A DNA stretch of 64,000 bases from Bacilli bacterium (GCA_900769695.1 CAAGHO010000055.1:9633-73632); one strand, 5' to 3'. Positions 16,606 to 25,517 are shown, counted from the first letter of the stretch. Notes: generated from the letters alone by a model not told the origin. Made by a program: numbers and translations.

Positions 16606-17317
16606 TCTCAATCAACTCCTTTTTGTGATTTCTAGAAATTAGATGTGTATGTTCTCCATTTTTGAATGTTAATTTATTTTTTTTGATTTCATATAGTGCT
16701 ATCTCATCTAAATTAACAATTAGACTTTTATGAGTTTTAAAGAATCTTTTATCTAACTTTTTCTCTACATCGTTTAAACTGCCTGGTATTAATTGTTTAC
16801 CATCTTTAGTTCTAATAATACATCTTTTGCTATCTTGTTCTTTTTCAATATAAATTATTTGTCTATATTCAATTCTATAATAAGTATGATTATATTCATA
16901 ACTTAACATTTTATATCTAGTATCATAATGTTTCATAGCGACATTTAAATCATCTCTTAATTTCTTATTACAATTATCAAGTTTATTAACAAAATCAAGC
17001 AAGAATAATCTACTGGATAATGCTTCGTACTTATATTCATTATGAGAAGTTATCATTATAATAACTGAAACCCAATCATCATATTTTTCTCTTATTATTC
17101 TAGCTGCATCAATACCAGTTCCATTTTTTGTGATAATATCTAATAAATATATTTTGAAACCTATATCTTTTTTCATAATTTGTTCAAATTTTTTATCATA
17201 GCTATCAAACTCATAAATTTTATAATCAATATCATGATTCATCATATAACTGACTATAATTTTCTTTGTTTCTTCTCTTAGTGGTTTCTCATCCTCACAT
17301 ATTATAAAATTAATCAT
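16583..17317 (-). CDS. agrA: AgrA-type LytTR response regulator
   Basis: The 244-residue protein has a receiver domain with acidic CEDE near the start, phosphate-acceptor Asp60 (FKIYLLDIITKNGTG) and Lys in the third strand region. A LytTR DNA-binding domain follows from about residue 140 (FFKTHKSLIVNLDEI, then NHKKEL). Phosphorylation by the adjacent AgrC should drive binding to paired operator sites. It is first in the minus-strand pair agrA-agrC. No terminator separates the two genes. Confidence 0.94.
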   Translation of the reverse strand: MINFIICEDEKPLREETKKIIVSYMMNHDIDYKIYEFDSYDKKFEQIMKKDIGFKIYLLDIITKNGTGIDAARIIREKYDDWVSVIIMITSHNEYKYEALSSRLFLLDFVNKLDNCNKKLRDDLNVAMKHYDTRYKMLSYEYNHTYYRIEYRQIIYIEKEQDSKRCIIRTKDGKQLIPGSLNDVEKKLDKRFFKTHKSLIVNLDEIALYEIKKNKLTFKNGEHTHLISRNHKKELIENVYNYHS

Positions 17318-17370
17318 ACTATCACCAATATAATTTTACCATATTTTTCCAATAATTACGAGTTATTAAC

Positions 17371-17397
17371 AAAAAAGCAACTTCTATTTAGAAGTTG
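17371..17397 (-). terminator. Terminator at the end of tagO, possibly bidirectional
   Basis: CAACTTCT (17378-17385) pairs with AGAAGTTG (17390-17397) around ATTT. The minus strand then has T residues (17376-17371). The stem contains the tagO stop codon. Confidence 0.85.
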
Positions 17398-18520
17398 TTT
17401 TTTTCTTTGTTTTCTGTTTATTTTTCTTTTTATTTTTGCTTGATGGTAATTTTAATTTTTGTTCTATTTTTCTAGTTCGTTTTGGATTTTTTTCTGAAAT
17501 AATACTCGTATGTAGTATGAACCATAAAAATATAATAAATAGAATTATATAAATAATAGTACCAGTAACAGGATCTTTTAGTGTATAAAATATTGAAGCC
17601 ATTGCGAATAAGATATTCATACCATAAATTATTAATACTGTTGTTCTTTGTGAAAAGTTCATTCCTAGTAACTGATGATGTAAATGTTCCTTATCAGCAG
17701 AGAATATTGGCTTTCCTTTTAAGGCTCTTCTTATTATTGCGAAAGCAGTATCTATAATAGGAATACCTAATAATAAAATTGGTACAAAGAATGAAGTTAA
17801 GGCTGGACCTTTAAATTCCAATAGAGTAATTATTGAGATAATAAATCCCATAAATGTAGCACAATCACCTGCAAAAATCTTTGCTGGATAAAAGTTATGT
17901 AATAAGAAACCTAAGGTTGCACCCAACATAATAAATGTTAGAATCATTACTAGGCTTCCACCTCTTCCTTGATAAAAACCTATAATACCAATTGTTAGGA
18001 AAAAGATACTACATATACCACCACTCAAACCATCTAATCCATCTATTAAATTGATAATATTGCAACAAGCAACTATGAATAATATAGTTATTGGATAAGA
18101 AAATATCCCTAAATCAATTGCAAAACCAAAAGCTGTTATATTACTAAGTAAAATCTTTCCATAAAAAACAATGATAGATGCAGCCACTATGTGACAAATA
18201 AGTTTTTGGTAAGCTCTAATTGATTTTAAATCATCAACAATACCTGTTAATATCATAATAAAACTACCAATTAAAATTGAATTCATTTGAATACTTTCTT
18301 TTCCAAATAACATATATCCAAATAGAAAACTTAAATAAATTCCTACTGCTCCTAATTTTGGAATTGGTTTCTTATGGATATGTCTGTTTCCTTCTTCTTT
18401 TCTTGGCATATCCATAGCACCTACATGCACGGCAACTTTCTTCATTAAAGGCATGATTAATGCTGAAAATACAAATGTTACTAAAACTATAGTTAAAGTA
18501 TTATAAATTTCACTTTCCAT
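17384..18520 (-). CDS. tagO: Undecaprenyl-phosphate GlcNAc-1-phosphate transferase (TagO/WecA type)
   Basis: This membrane enzyme puts GlcNAc-1-phosphate on undecaprenyl phosphate, the first step of wall teichoic acid or other glycopolymers. The 378-residue protein has about 10-11 spans and the family motifs GIVDDLKSI, NLIDGLDGL, FAGDCATFMG and the HLHHQLL loop, which fits WecA/TagO rather than MraY. The C-terminal 40 residues are a very basic Lys-rich tail. ATG 18520 follows GAGGAGTAATT. Confidence 0.92.
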   Translation of the reverse strand: MESEIYNTLTIVLVTFVFSALIMPLMKKVAVHVGAMDMPRKEEGNRHIHKKPIPKLGAVGIYLSFLFGYMLFGKESIQMNSILIGSFIMILTGIVDDLKSIRAYQKLICHIVAASIIVFYGKILLSNITAFGFAIDLGIFSYPITILFIVACCNIINLIDGLDGLSGGICSIFFLTIGIIGFYQGRGGSLVMILTFIMLGATLGFLLHNFYPAKIFAGDCATFMGFIISIITLLEFKGPALTSFFVPILLLGIPIIDTAFAIIRRALKGKPIFSADKEHLHHQLLGMNFSQRTTVLIIYGMNILFAMASIFYTLKDPVTGTIIYIILFIIFLWFILHTSIISEKNPKRTRKIEQKLKLPSSKNKKKNKQKTKKKTTSK

Positions 18521-18586
18521 AATTACTCCTCACTTTATATCAATTATAGCAAAATTTATTTATTTAGAAAAGAAAAAAGACTTATT

Positions 18587-19582
18587 TTAGTCTTCTTCTA
18601 ATTCACTTGGTTTTTCTAATAAAATTCCAGTTCCTTCTACAACACATGTAAGTGGTGAATCTGCAATTAAAACTGGAACTTCTAATTCTTTTGATAATAA
18701 ATCTGTTAATCCCTTTAACATTGCTCCTCCACCAGTTAAAACAATACCCTTGTTAACAATATCAGCAGAAAGTTCAGGTGGTGTTTGCTCTAGAACGGTA
18801 GTGGCAGCCTTAACAATTTTATATACGCTTTCTTTTAAAGCTTCTTCTGTTTCTTCTTGATTAATTGTTATCATATGAGGAAGACCTGTTATTAAGTTTC
18901 TTCCTTTTACTTCTAAAGTTTGTTTTTTATCCGCATTGTAACAACAAGCAAAATCTATTTTAATTTTTTCTGCTGTTCTTTCACCAATTAACAATTTATA
19001 TTTATCTCTAATATATTTTATAATATCATGATCAAAAACATTTCCAGCTATTCTAACAGAAGCACTAGTTACAATATCTCCTAAGGAAAGTACTGCTATA
19101 TCTGTAGTTCCTCCACCAATATCAATAACAATATTAGCACTTGGTTTTGATATATCCATCCCAGCACCTATCGCAGCTACTTTTGGTTCTTCTTCTATAA
19201 ATACACGTCTTGCCCCTGTTCTTTCAGCAGCTTCTTTAATTGCATTTTTTTCTACTTGAGTTATATTTGAGGGACAACATATTAAGATTCTTGGTCTAGT
19301 TAAAAACGATTTTGCTTTTACTTTCTTTATAAATGAATTAAGCATGATTTCAGTAACTTCAAAATCTGCTATTACACCATCTTTCATAGGTTTTATTGCT
19401 TTTACTTTTCCTGGAGTTCTTCCTAACATTTCATTTGCTTCACTACCAACAGCAATAACTTTCTTTGTTTCTGTATCAATTGCTACTATGCTTGGTTCAT
19501 TTAATACTATACCTTGACCTTTGATGTATATTAATACATTAGCTGTTCCTAAATCTATTCCTATATCTTTTGATAACACCAA
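18587..19582 (-). CDS. mbl: MreB/Mbl-family actin-like cell shape protein
   Basis: The protein forms membrane-attached filaments that guide lateral wall synthesis. It has the actin-fold phosphate 1 motif DIGIDLGTANVLIY, phosphate 2 NIVIDIGGGTTDIAVLSLG, and adenosine motif GIVLTGGGAMLKGL. Length is about 331 residues. No ATG start exists; TTG 19582 has AAAGGA 7 bases upstream, with GTG 19579 or 19588 as alternatives. Placement after spoIIQ-like matches Bacillus mbl, although spoIIID, which normally lies between, is not visible. Confidence 0.93.
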   Translation of the reverse strand: MVLSKDIGIDLGTANVLIYIKGQGIVLNEPSIVAIDTETKKVIAVGSEANEMLGRTPGKVKAIKPMKDGVIADFEVTEIMLNSFIKKVKAKSFLTRPRILICCPSNITQVEKNAIKEAAERTGARRVFIEEEPKVAAIGAGMDISKPSANIVIDIGGGTTDIAVLSLGDIVTSASVRIAGNVFDHDIIKYIRDKYKLLIGERTAEKIKIDFACCYNADKKQTLEVKGRNLITGLPHMITINQEETEEALKESVYKIVKAATTVLEQTPPELSADIVNKGIVLTGGGAMLKGLTDLLSKELEVPVLIADSPLTCVVEGTGILLEKPSELEED

Positions 19583-19617
19583 AATCACTTCCTTTTCTAA
19601 TCATTATTTATTTTACC

Positions 19618-19635
19618 ATAAAATCACGATTTTAT
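19618..19635. promoter_or_regulatory. 18-bp palindrome upstream of mbl
   Basis: ATAAAATC-AC-GATTTTAT is a perfect inverted repeat 36 bases before the mbl start, next to a TATGGTAAAAT extended -10-like box. It may be an operator. No T run follows, so a terminator is unlikely. Confidence 0.35.
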
Positions 19636-19724
19636 AGTTATTTTTTCATATTTTTTTAGACTTTATTTATATCTATCTATAATATATGAATTTGGTTCAA
19701 AAAAAAAGAACTTTTTTAATAATT

Positions 19725-20363
19725 TTATTGTTCTTTCTTGATTTCTTTATCTACATAAAGACTTGGATCTACTACTTGTCCATTAACATAAACTTCAAAA
19801 TGTAAGTGATTTCCCATATCTTTGTCTAATTTGTTAGTTCCACTTTTTCCTATTATTTGTCCTTGTGTTACCATATCATCTTTTTTAATTGATACTTCAC
19901 TTAAACTTTGATAAGTAGTTACGTAGTTATTATCATGTTTTATTTCAACAACGTTACCTAAAATATCATCTTGTTTTACACTTACTACAGTTCCACTTAA
20001 AACTGCTACTACATCAAAAGTTTCATTTAAAGTATAATCAATTCCTGAATTTTGAATATAGCTACCATCATAATAAGTTATTGAACCTTCTTGGGCTTTA
20101 CTTTCAGCTTTATAGTCGTAATATGATTTTCCAACCTTTACATTTTCATTAGTATATGGTTTTAACATTTTAGTAACTTCATTAATTACTGGAACATCTT
20201 CGCTTAAGATTGTATTGGATACATAGGTATAATCTGGTGTTGAATAATCCTTATTTTTACTTAATTCTTTAGTGATTAGTGCTCCTCCAACTATAATTGA
20301 TGAAAATAGAACAACATATAAACATGGAATTACATAAGATTTTAATCTCAATCTCTTTTTCAT
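19725..20363 (-). CDS. spoIIQ: SpoIIQ-like membrane-anchored M23 peptidase homologue
   Basis: In Bacillus SpoIIQ is made in the forespore and binds SpoIIIAH from the mother cell, forming a channel across the septum. This 212-residue protein has an N-terminal membrane anchor (residues ~10-32) and a LytM/M23 domain from about residue 95. The HLHFEV zinc motif is intact, but the position of the first zinc ligand reads NSGIDY, with Asn instead of His. B. subtilis SpoIIQ is degenerate at the same ligand. Neighbours mbl and ywzB match the Bacillus locus. ATG 20363 follows GAGGTGAAGAAA. Confidence 0.75.
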   Translation of the reverse strand: MKKRLRLKSYVIPCLYVVLFSSIIVGGALITKELSKNKDYSTPDYTYVSNTILSEDVPVINEVTKMLKPYTNENVKVGKSYYDYKAESKAQEGSITYYDGSYIQNSGIDYTLNETFDVVAVLSGTVVSVKQDDILGNVVEIKHDNNYVTTYQSLSEVSIKKDDMVTQGQIIGKSGTNKLDKDMGNHLHFEVYVNGQVVDPSLYVDKEIKKEQ

Positions 20364-20414
20364 TTTCTTCACCTCATTTAAAGTTTGAGCAAAAAAAAAG
20401 AATTTATACTTCTT

Positions 20415-20612
20415 TTAAAAAAATTTTATAGAAGTATATAAATCCATAAAGAAATTTGTTACTAAGTATATTAAAGAAATACCTAATAAAAAGTAAAATA
20501 TTCGTGCTTGAAAAACTCTATTTTTTTTAAAAATTTGATTTATATTAACTGATTCCATTGACCATATTACTAAGATTGTTGAAATTATATATATTAAGAA
20601 TTTTCCCTTCAT
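20415..20612 (-). CDS. ywzB: DUF1146 family small membrane protein (YwzB-like)
   Basis: This 65-residue protein has two predicted membrane spans, at about residues 4-20 and 38-60, around NINQIFKKNRVFQARIFY. The KKNR-QAR core and YLVTNFF ending fit the DUF1146/YwzB family found beside spoIIQ, murA and ATP synthase genes in Bacilli. Its function is not known. It begins two bases after the rpiB stop and is probably cotranscribed with rpiB. Confidence 0.8.
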   Translation of the reverse strand: MKGKFLIYIISTILVIWSMESVNINQIFKKNRVFQARIFYFLLGISLIYLVTNFFMDLYTSIKFF

Positions 20613-20614
20613 TA

Positions 20615-21052
20615 TTATTTTTCCTCGTATTCTTTTATTTTATTTATTCTTCTTAGATGTCTTTCTTCATTAGAAAAAGGTGTTTCAATAAAAGTTTTTA
20701 CTATTTCTAATGCTTCTTCTTTAATTGTTTTTTCACTAAAAGCTACTATATTTGAATCATTATCATTTCTCGTATAATATGCTTCTTCTTTATTACTTAC
20801 TTTAGCACAACGCACACCTTTTACTTTGTTACAAGCAATAGATATTCCTATACCAGAACCACAGATTGCTACTCCAAAATCAACATTTTTATTAACTACA
20901 TTTTCACCTAAGATAAAAGCATAGTCTGGATAATCAACAGACTCTTCTGAATAAGTTCCATAATCTTCTATTTCATAATTTTTTTCTAACTCTTCTATTA
21001 AATATTTTTTTAATTGATAACCTCTATGATCACTAGCAAATCCTATTTTCAT
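20615..21052 (-). CDS. rpiB: Ribose-5-phosphate isomerase B
   Basis: It interconverts ribulose-5-phosphate and ribose-5-phosphate in the pentose phosphate pathway. The 145-residue protein has the RpiB/LacAB signatures FASDHRGYQLK, the active-site cysteine in AICGSGIGISIACNK, and the RNDNDSNI substrate loop. Bacillus has an rpiB homologue near spoIIR and prfA, as here. A gene of the related LacA/B type is less likely without other lac genes nearby. Confidence 0.92.
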   Translation of the reverse strand: MKIGFASDHRGYQLKKYLIEELEKNYEIEDYGTYSEESVDYPDYAFILGENVVNKNVDFGVAICGSGIGISIACNKVKGVRCAKVSNKEEAYYTRNDNDSNIVAFSEKTIKEEALEIVKTFIETPFSNEERHLRRINKIKEYEEK

Positions 21053-21086
21053 AATCTCCTCCTTATAGTTATTATAACATAAATAA

Positions 21087-21116
21087 AAAAGAAAAACAGC
21101 TAACTAAGCAGCTGTT
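21087..21116 (-). terminator. Terminator after rpmE
   Basis: On the minus strand AACAGCT pairs with AGCTGTT, followed by TTTTC and further T residues. The stem overlaps the end of rpmE. Confidence 0.7.
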
Positions 21117-21322
21117 TCATCTTGAGTAAATCCATACTTCTTATTAAATTTGTCAACACGTCCAGCACGTGAAGCTCCTCTTTGTTTTCCAGTATAGAAT
21201 GGATGACATTTTGAACAAACTTCAACAGTGATTGAATCTTTATTTGATTTTGTAGTAAATGTTTCTCCACATGCACAAGTTACTGTACATTCTTTATAAT
21301 CTGGATGAATTCCTTTTTTCAT
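21104..21322 (-). CDS. rpmE: Ribosomal protein L31, zinc-binding form
   Basis: This 72-residue large-subunit protein has the start [19 protein letters not shown] and the [10 protein letters not shown] motif. The cysteines CxC and CxxC make the zinc-binding C+ type of L31. I chose ATG 21322 because GGAAGGAG lies 8 bases upstream; the longer frame adds seven unlikely residues. A terminator overlaps the 3' end. Confidence 0.95.
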   Translation of the reverse strand: MKKGIHPDYKECTVTCACGETFTTKSNKDSITVEVCSKCHPFYTGKQRGASRAGRVDKFNKKYGFTQDETAA

Positions 21323-21418
21323 ATTTTTCTCTCCTTCCGCCATGATTACATAATAATCATAGTAATTAAATGCATAAGTAGTATATCAATTATTTCTTGT
21401 TTTTGCAAGCTTTTCTTA

Positions 21419-22138
21419 CTAAAAATCACCATTTTGAACTATATTATTAAAAATTTCTTTATATCCTTCTTTATTTGGATAAATTGTATTAGGATTTTCC
21501 AAATATTTATTAATATTTTTATTTATATTATTATTATCCACAAAAGTTATATTATTTTTTGAACAAATCTGTTTATATTTTTCATTAAGTTTATCTAATA
21601 ATTTTTTTTCAACAGAATTTTGGGGATAAAAGTTATAATAACCTATCAAGTAGACATCTCCTTGACAGTATTTTTTAATTTCTTTAATCACATCATCTAG
21701 TTTTTCCACAATTTCTGTTAATATTTTGTTTTTCTCATAATCTGTTAAATTATTTTTATTCTCAAAATAGTATCTAAAATCATTAATTCCCACAGATATT
21801 GTTAATAAATCTGTTTCTCTTAAAACTTGTTTTAAATTATGATTATCTTTGTCCTTTATATTTATTAATATATCATTTTTTAAATCTTTAATCATCATAT
21901 TATCATCTGAAAACCCATTATAAAATTTTCTTAATTGATTCTTTTTCTTAAGATAGTCTGCCAAAAAGTCACTGTAGGCATAATCATTATTTAAATATGG
22001 ATTTAGTCCACTAGCAAAACCATCACCTAAAGATGTATAAATAATTTTTTTGTTTCCCACTCCTATATAAATTAAATAGATTGCTAAAAAGGTTAAGATA
22101 AATACAATTAATTTAAGATGTTTTTTTATAAATTTCAT
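21419..22138 (-). CDS. SGNH/GDSL-like protein lacking catalytic residues
   Basis: The 239-residue protein has an N-terminal membrane anchor (residues ~8-27) and an extracellular SGNH hydrolase fold. Block I reads SLGDGFASG where active enzymes have GDS, so the nucleophile serine is glycine. Block III is SVGINDF. Block V reads TIYPNKEGY where a DxxHPN motif is expected, so the histidine is tyrosine. It therefore probably binds rather than cleaves wall or lipid substrates. It lies between murA and rpmE, an envelope gene context. Confidence 0.75.
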   Translation of the reverse strand: MKFIKKHLKLIVFILTFLAIYLIYIGVGNKKIIYTSLGDGFASGLNPYLNNDYAYSDFLADYLKKKNQLRKFYNGFSDDNMMIKDLKNDILINIKDKDNHNLKQVLRETDLLTISVGINDFRYYFENKNNLTDYEKNKILTEIVEKLDDVIKEIKKYCQGDVYLIGYYNFYPQNSVEKKLLDKLNEKYKQICSKNNITFVDNNNINKNINKYLENPNTIYPNKEGYKEIFNNIVQNGDF

Positions 22139-22174
22139 TTTTCCTCCAAAAAAAAGAATAAAGCTATATATTAA

Positions 22175-23428
22175 TTATATTTCTTTACTCTCAATTTTAG
22201 CACCTACATCTTTTAATTTAGAAACTATATTTTCATACCCTCTTAAAATATGTTCAACATTTGTTATTGTGGTTTTTCCTTCTGCGATTAGGGCTGCTGC
22301 TACCATCGCTGCTCCTGCACGTAAATCAGTTGCGACAACACTTGTTCCTTTTAGCTTTGTTGGACCTATTATTGTTGCTGTTTGATTCTTTATTGTAATA
22401 TCAGCTCCTAATTGATTTAAATATGCTATATGCATAAATCTATTTTCCCAGATTGTTTCTTCTACTTTACTTTTTCCACTACATTGTGTTAATAAAACTG
22501 TAAACGGTTGTTGTAAGTCTGTTGGAAATCCTGGATAAACGCTTGTTTTAATATTTGTTGGTTTGGTAATTTTTTCTTTGCTTACTATTACATAATCACT
22601 ACCTATTTCCAAATCAACACCAATTTCTTGTAATTTTGATAATAATGAATCTACATGTTCTGGAATAATGTTATCTATTTTTAAACGAGATCCACATAAT
22701 GCTCCTATTATTATATAAGTTCCTGCTTCTATTCTATCTGGTATTACTTCATGAAAACATCCATGAAGTTTTTCTACTCCTTCTATTTTTATCGTTGAAG
22801 TTCCTGCTCCTGTTATCTTTGCTCCCATATTATTTAAGAATGTTGCTACATTTACTATCTCTGGTTCTTTTGCTGCATTATCTATTATTGTTTGTCCTTT
22901 TGCTTTTACTGCTGCTAACATAATATTAATAGTTGCTCCTACTGATGCAAAATCTAAATATATATTTGCTCCTTTTAATTCTTCTGCTTCTACTATATAT
23001 TTATTGTTCTCATTAGTTACTTTTGCTCCTAAGGCTTCGAATCCTTTTAAATGTAAATTTATTGGTCTTGCTCCTATTGAGCATCCTCCTGGAAAATACA
23101 TTACAGCTTTCTTATATTTTCCTAGTAATGCTCCCATAAAATAATAAGATGCTCTTAATTTTTTTGAGAATTCTTCCTTTATTTCTGTATTTTGCATCTT
23201 TTCTGCATTTATTAAAACACTTTCACTAGCTCTTTTTACATCTACATTTAATTCTTCTAATATTTCACATAATGCATCTGTATCTGTTATTTCTGGAACA
23301 TTACATATTGTTACTTCGTCATCTGAAAGAATTGCTGCCGGAATTAAAGCAACACATGAATTCTTTGCACCACTAATTCTAATAGTACCTGATAATTCTC
23401 TTTGTCCTTCTATCTCTAAAATTTTCAT
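22175..23428 (-). CDS. murA: UDP-N-acetylglucosamine 1-carboxyvinyltransferase MurA
   Basis: MurA adds enolpyruvate to UDP-GlcNAc, the first committed step of peptidoglycan synthesis. The 417-residue protein has the KN motif ISGAKNS, the catalytic Cys near residue 117 in FPGGCSIGARP (a Cys here means fosfomycin can react), and the DLRAGAAMV motif. I chose ATG 23428 behind GAGGTATAAG. The neighbourhood with spoIIQ-like and ywzB matches the Bacillus murAA locus; spoIID, its usual partner, is not seen. Confidence 0.95.
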   Translation of the reverse strand: MKILEIEGQRELSGTIRISGAKNSCVALIPAAILSDDEVTICNVPEITDTDALCEILEELNVDVKRASESVLINAEKMQNTEIKEEFSKKLRASYYFMGALLGKYKKAVMYFPGGCSIGARPINLHLKGFEALGAKVTNENNKYIVEAEELKGANIYLDFASVGATINIMLAAVKAKGQTIIDNAAKEPEIVNVATFLNNMGAKITGAGTSTIKIEGVEKLHGCFHEVIPDRIEAGTYIIIGALCGSRLKIDNIIPEHVDSLLSKLQEIGVDLEIGSDYVIVSKEKITKPTNIKTSVYPGFPTDLQQPFTVLLTQCSGKSKVEETIWENRFMHIAYLNQLGADITIKNQTATIIGPTKLKGTSVVATDLRAGAAMVAAALIAEGKTTITNVEHILRGYENIVSKLKDVGAKIESKEI

Positions 23429-23554
23429 CTTATACCTCACTACTTGTTTATTATATTTTACTCTTTATTGCTAAAGTAGTTACTTTTTATAACTATCTAA
23501 GATTAATTATAGAGAAAATACTTAACTTAGTCAACAACTAGGAAGTAAAGATTT

Positions 23555-24091
23555 TTATGTAAATAAGTATTTCAAAGCAAATATTAAAAGAATGATAATT
23601 CCAATAGCTTTACCTATCTTACCTGTTTTACTACTTAAATAGTTACCTAATAATAATCCTGATATAGTAAAAGTAAAACTGACTATAGAAAATATTAATC
23701 CTGCTTCTATTACATTATAGTTTTCAAAACTTAAAACCATTCCTAAAGTGAAACTATCTATGGAAACAGCTATTGCAAAGAAAAACATTTCTAAATAATT
23801 GTTAATCGATTTGACCTCTTCTTTTTCATTAAAAGATAAAAGCATTTGAATTGCTAATACGAAGAAAACAACAGCTGTTATAAAATTACCGTAGATTGTA
23901 AATCCTTGAAGAAACTTCCCACCTAATATGCTTCCTAAATTAGGCATAATAAAATGTAAAACCCCAACCATCAAACTTAATATAAATGCATTTTTCTTGC
24001 TTATTTTATTGGTACCATAGACAATCGCTAGAGAAAAAGCATCCATACTTAAACTAACACCCATAAAAAAATATAATAGAATTAAAGACAT
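23555..24091 (-). CDS. mntP: Manganese efflux pump MntP family protein
   Basis: The 178-residue integral membrane protein has six hydrophobic spans in two related halves. Each half carries an acidic motif: SMDAFSLAI near residue 15 and AVSIDSFTLGM near residue 108, the conserved MntP Asp residues. The family exports Mn(II). Bacillus has a homologue in the same place next to spoIIR. No yybP-ykoY riboswitch precedes it; only 34 bases separate it from spoIIR. Confidence 0.88.
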   Translation of the reverse strand: MSLILLYFFMGVSLSMDAFSLAIVYGTNKISKKNAFILSLMVGVLHFIMPNLGSILGGKFLQGFTIYGNFITAVVFFVLAIQMLLSFNEKEEVKSINNYLEMFFFAIAVSIDSFTLGMVLSFENYNVIEAGLIFSIVSFTFTISGLLLGNYLSSKTGKIGKAIGIIILLIFALKYLFT

Positions 24092-24125
24092 ATTATCACC
24101 TTTTATATTCTATTATATTTATAAA

Positions 24126-24647
24126 TTAAAAATACTTATCTATGATTTCTTTAATAAAAGATTTATATTCTACTTCATCCTTATCAGATTCCTCTGCTTC
24201 TAAAAGACATAATGGTGGAAATAAAACACACCAGAAATTTTCTCCTTTTCCTTCTCCTAACTTAACGACTAAAGATTCATAATTTCCTTCTTTATAAGTT
24301 ACTCCTTTATAATGTTTTTCTGGAAAATAGTTATTTCCATAATTAACGTCTACATCTATATCATAATTTTCTTTTTTTGCTTCTTCACTTACTACTGCTT
24401 TAAAAGTTGGAATATTTTCTTTTAATTTGATTCTTGCATCATCTATAGAATTACTTGTTCTTAAAACTGTTGAAATATTAGTAGATAGCTTTTTAGCTAT
24501 TTTCTTTTTATTTGTTTGATCTAGATTACTATTACTGTTAGCAATTACTCTAAAGCGAATTGCTTCATCTGGAATTATTACCTTTTCACTAGTTTTTGTA
24601 ATTGTAATTATTAAAATTAATCCTAAAATTAGAAATGTTTTTTTCAT
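24126..24647 (-). CDS. spoIIR: Stage II sporulation protein R
   Basis: In sporulating Firmicutes SpoIIR is made in the forespore, is exported, and triggers SpoIIGA to activate sigma-E in the mother cell. The 173-residue protein has an N-terminal export signal and the family motifs IRFRVIANSNSNLDQ and GEGKGENFWCVLFPPLC. These are nearly invariant in SpoIIR, so the call is firm. Position beside prmC and prfA also matches Bacillus. Its ribosome site AAAGGTGG lies in the 3' arm of a terminator hairpin. Confidence 0.94.
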   Translation of the reverse strand: MKKTFLILGLILIITITKTSEKVIIPDEAIRFRVIANSNSNLDQTNKKKIAKKLSTNISTVLRTSNSIDDARIKLKENIPTFKAVVSEEAKKENYDIDVDVNYGNNYFPEKHYKGVTYKEGNYESLVVKLGEGKGENFWCVLFPPLCLLEAEESDKDEVEYKSFIKEIIDKYF

Positions 24648-24650
24648 TTA

Positions 24651-24680
24651 AAAAACCACCTTTCATCATAATAGTGGTTT
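24651..24680 (-). terminator. Terminator hairpin between prmC and spoIIR, overlapping the spoIIR ribosome site
   Basis: On the minus strand AAACCAC (24680-24674) pairs with GTGGTTT (24659-24653), followed by T residues and then the spoIIR ATG. The GGTGG of the 3' arm is the only good ribosome site for spoIIR, so read-through mRNA would hide it. Confidence 0.7.
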
Positions 24681-24693
24681 CTTTTTAAGAATT

Positions 24694-25515
24694 TTATTCA
24701 CTTTTTAAAATAAAAATCATTCTATCTTTTAAAGATAGGTCTTTTTTTGCTTCAATTACTACATTTTTAAGATTAGAATTTACAATATTTATTATATCGT
24801 CTTTTTGAAGATAACCTATTTCAAAGGCAATTAACCCTGGTATATTTAAATGTTTTTCTATATCTTTTAAAATTCTTCTGTAATAATCCAAACCGTCAAG
24901 ACCTCCATATAAAGCTAGATGAGGTTCATTATTTTTAACGATATCTTCAATCTCTTCATCTTCTCTTATATATGGTGGATTACTAATAATAATATCGTAT
25001 TTAGAATTTATGTTTTCAAATAAATCACTTTCTATAATATTAACGTCTAAACCTAAACTTTCAGCATTTTTTCTAGTTACTTCTAAAGCTTCTTTACTAA
25101 TATCTAATAAGTCAACACTACTATCTGGTAGTTTTTGTTTTAAAGTCAAACCAATTACTCCACTACCGCAACCTATATCTAATATCTTTGCTTTTCCATT
25201 AAATATTTCTTTAGCATATCTAATTGTATTTTCAACTAATTCTTCAGTTTCAAATCTTGGTATTAAGACATTTTCATTAACAAGAAAGGTATTTCCATAA
25301 AAATTAACATTACCAATTACATATTGTAGTGGTTTACCATCTTTTAAAGCTAAAATTTCTTTTTTAAATAGTTCTTCTTTTTCAGAATCTACTATATCAT
25401 TCAAATGATTTAATAATTCTAAGGGATTAAGATTTAGTAAATCTGCAAGTAAAAACTTAACATGATTTGAATGACAATAGCTTTTTCCATATATTAATAA
25501 ATCTTCTACTCTCAT
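24694..25515 (-). CDS. prmC: Release factor glutamine methyltransferase
   Basis: PrmC methylates the glutamine of the GGQ motif in RF1 and RF2. The 273-residue protein has the SAM motif ILDIGCGSGVIGL and the catalytic NPPY (IIISNPPYI). An N-terminal helical bundle binds the release factor. It follows prfA with a two-base gap, so its substrate and itself are made from one message. A terminator ends the unit. Confidence 0.95.
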   Translation of the reverse strand: MRVEDLLIYGKSYCHSNHVKFLLADLLNLNPLELLNHLNDIVDSEKEELFKKEILALKDGKPLQYVIGNVNFYGNTFLVNENVLIPRFETEELVENTIRYAKEIFNGKAKILDIGCGSGVIGLTLKQKLPDSSVDLLDISKEALEVTRKNAESLGLDVNIIESDLFENINSKYDIIISNPPYIREDEEIEDIVKNNEPHLALYGGLDGLDYYRRILKDIEKHLNIPGLIAFEIGYLQKDDIINIVNSNLKNVVIEAKKDLSLKDRMIFILKSE

Positions 25516-25517
25516 AA

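Noticed and set aside
19690..19722. GGTTC-A9-GAACT-T6 on the plus strand as a terminator
   Set aside because: The stem is only about five bases and no plus-strand gene ends there.
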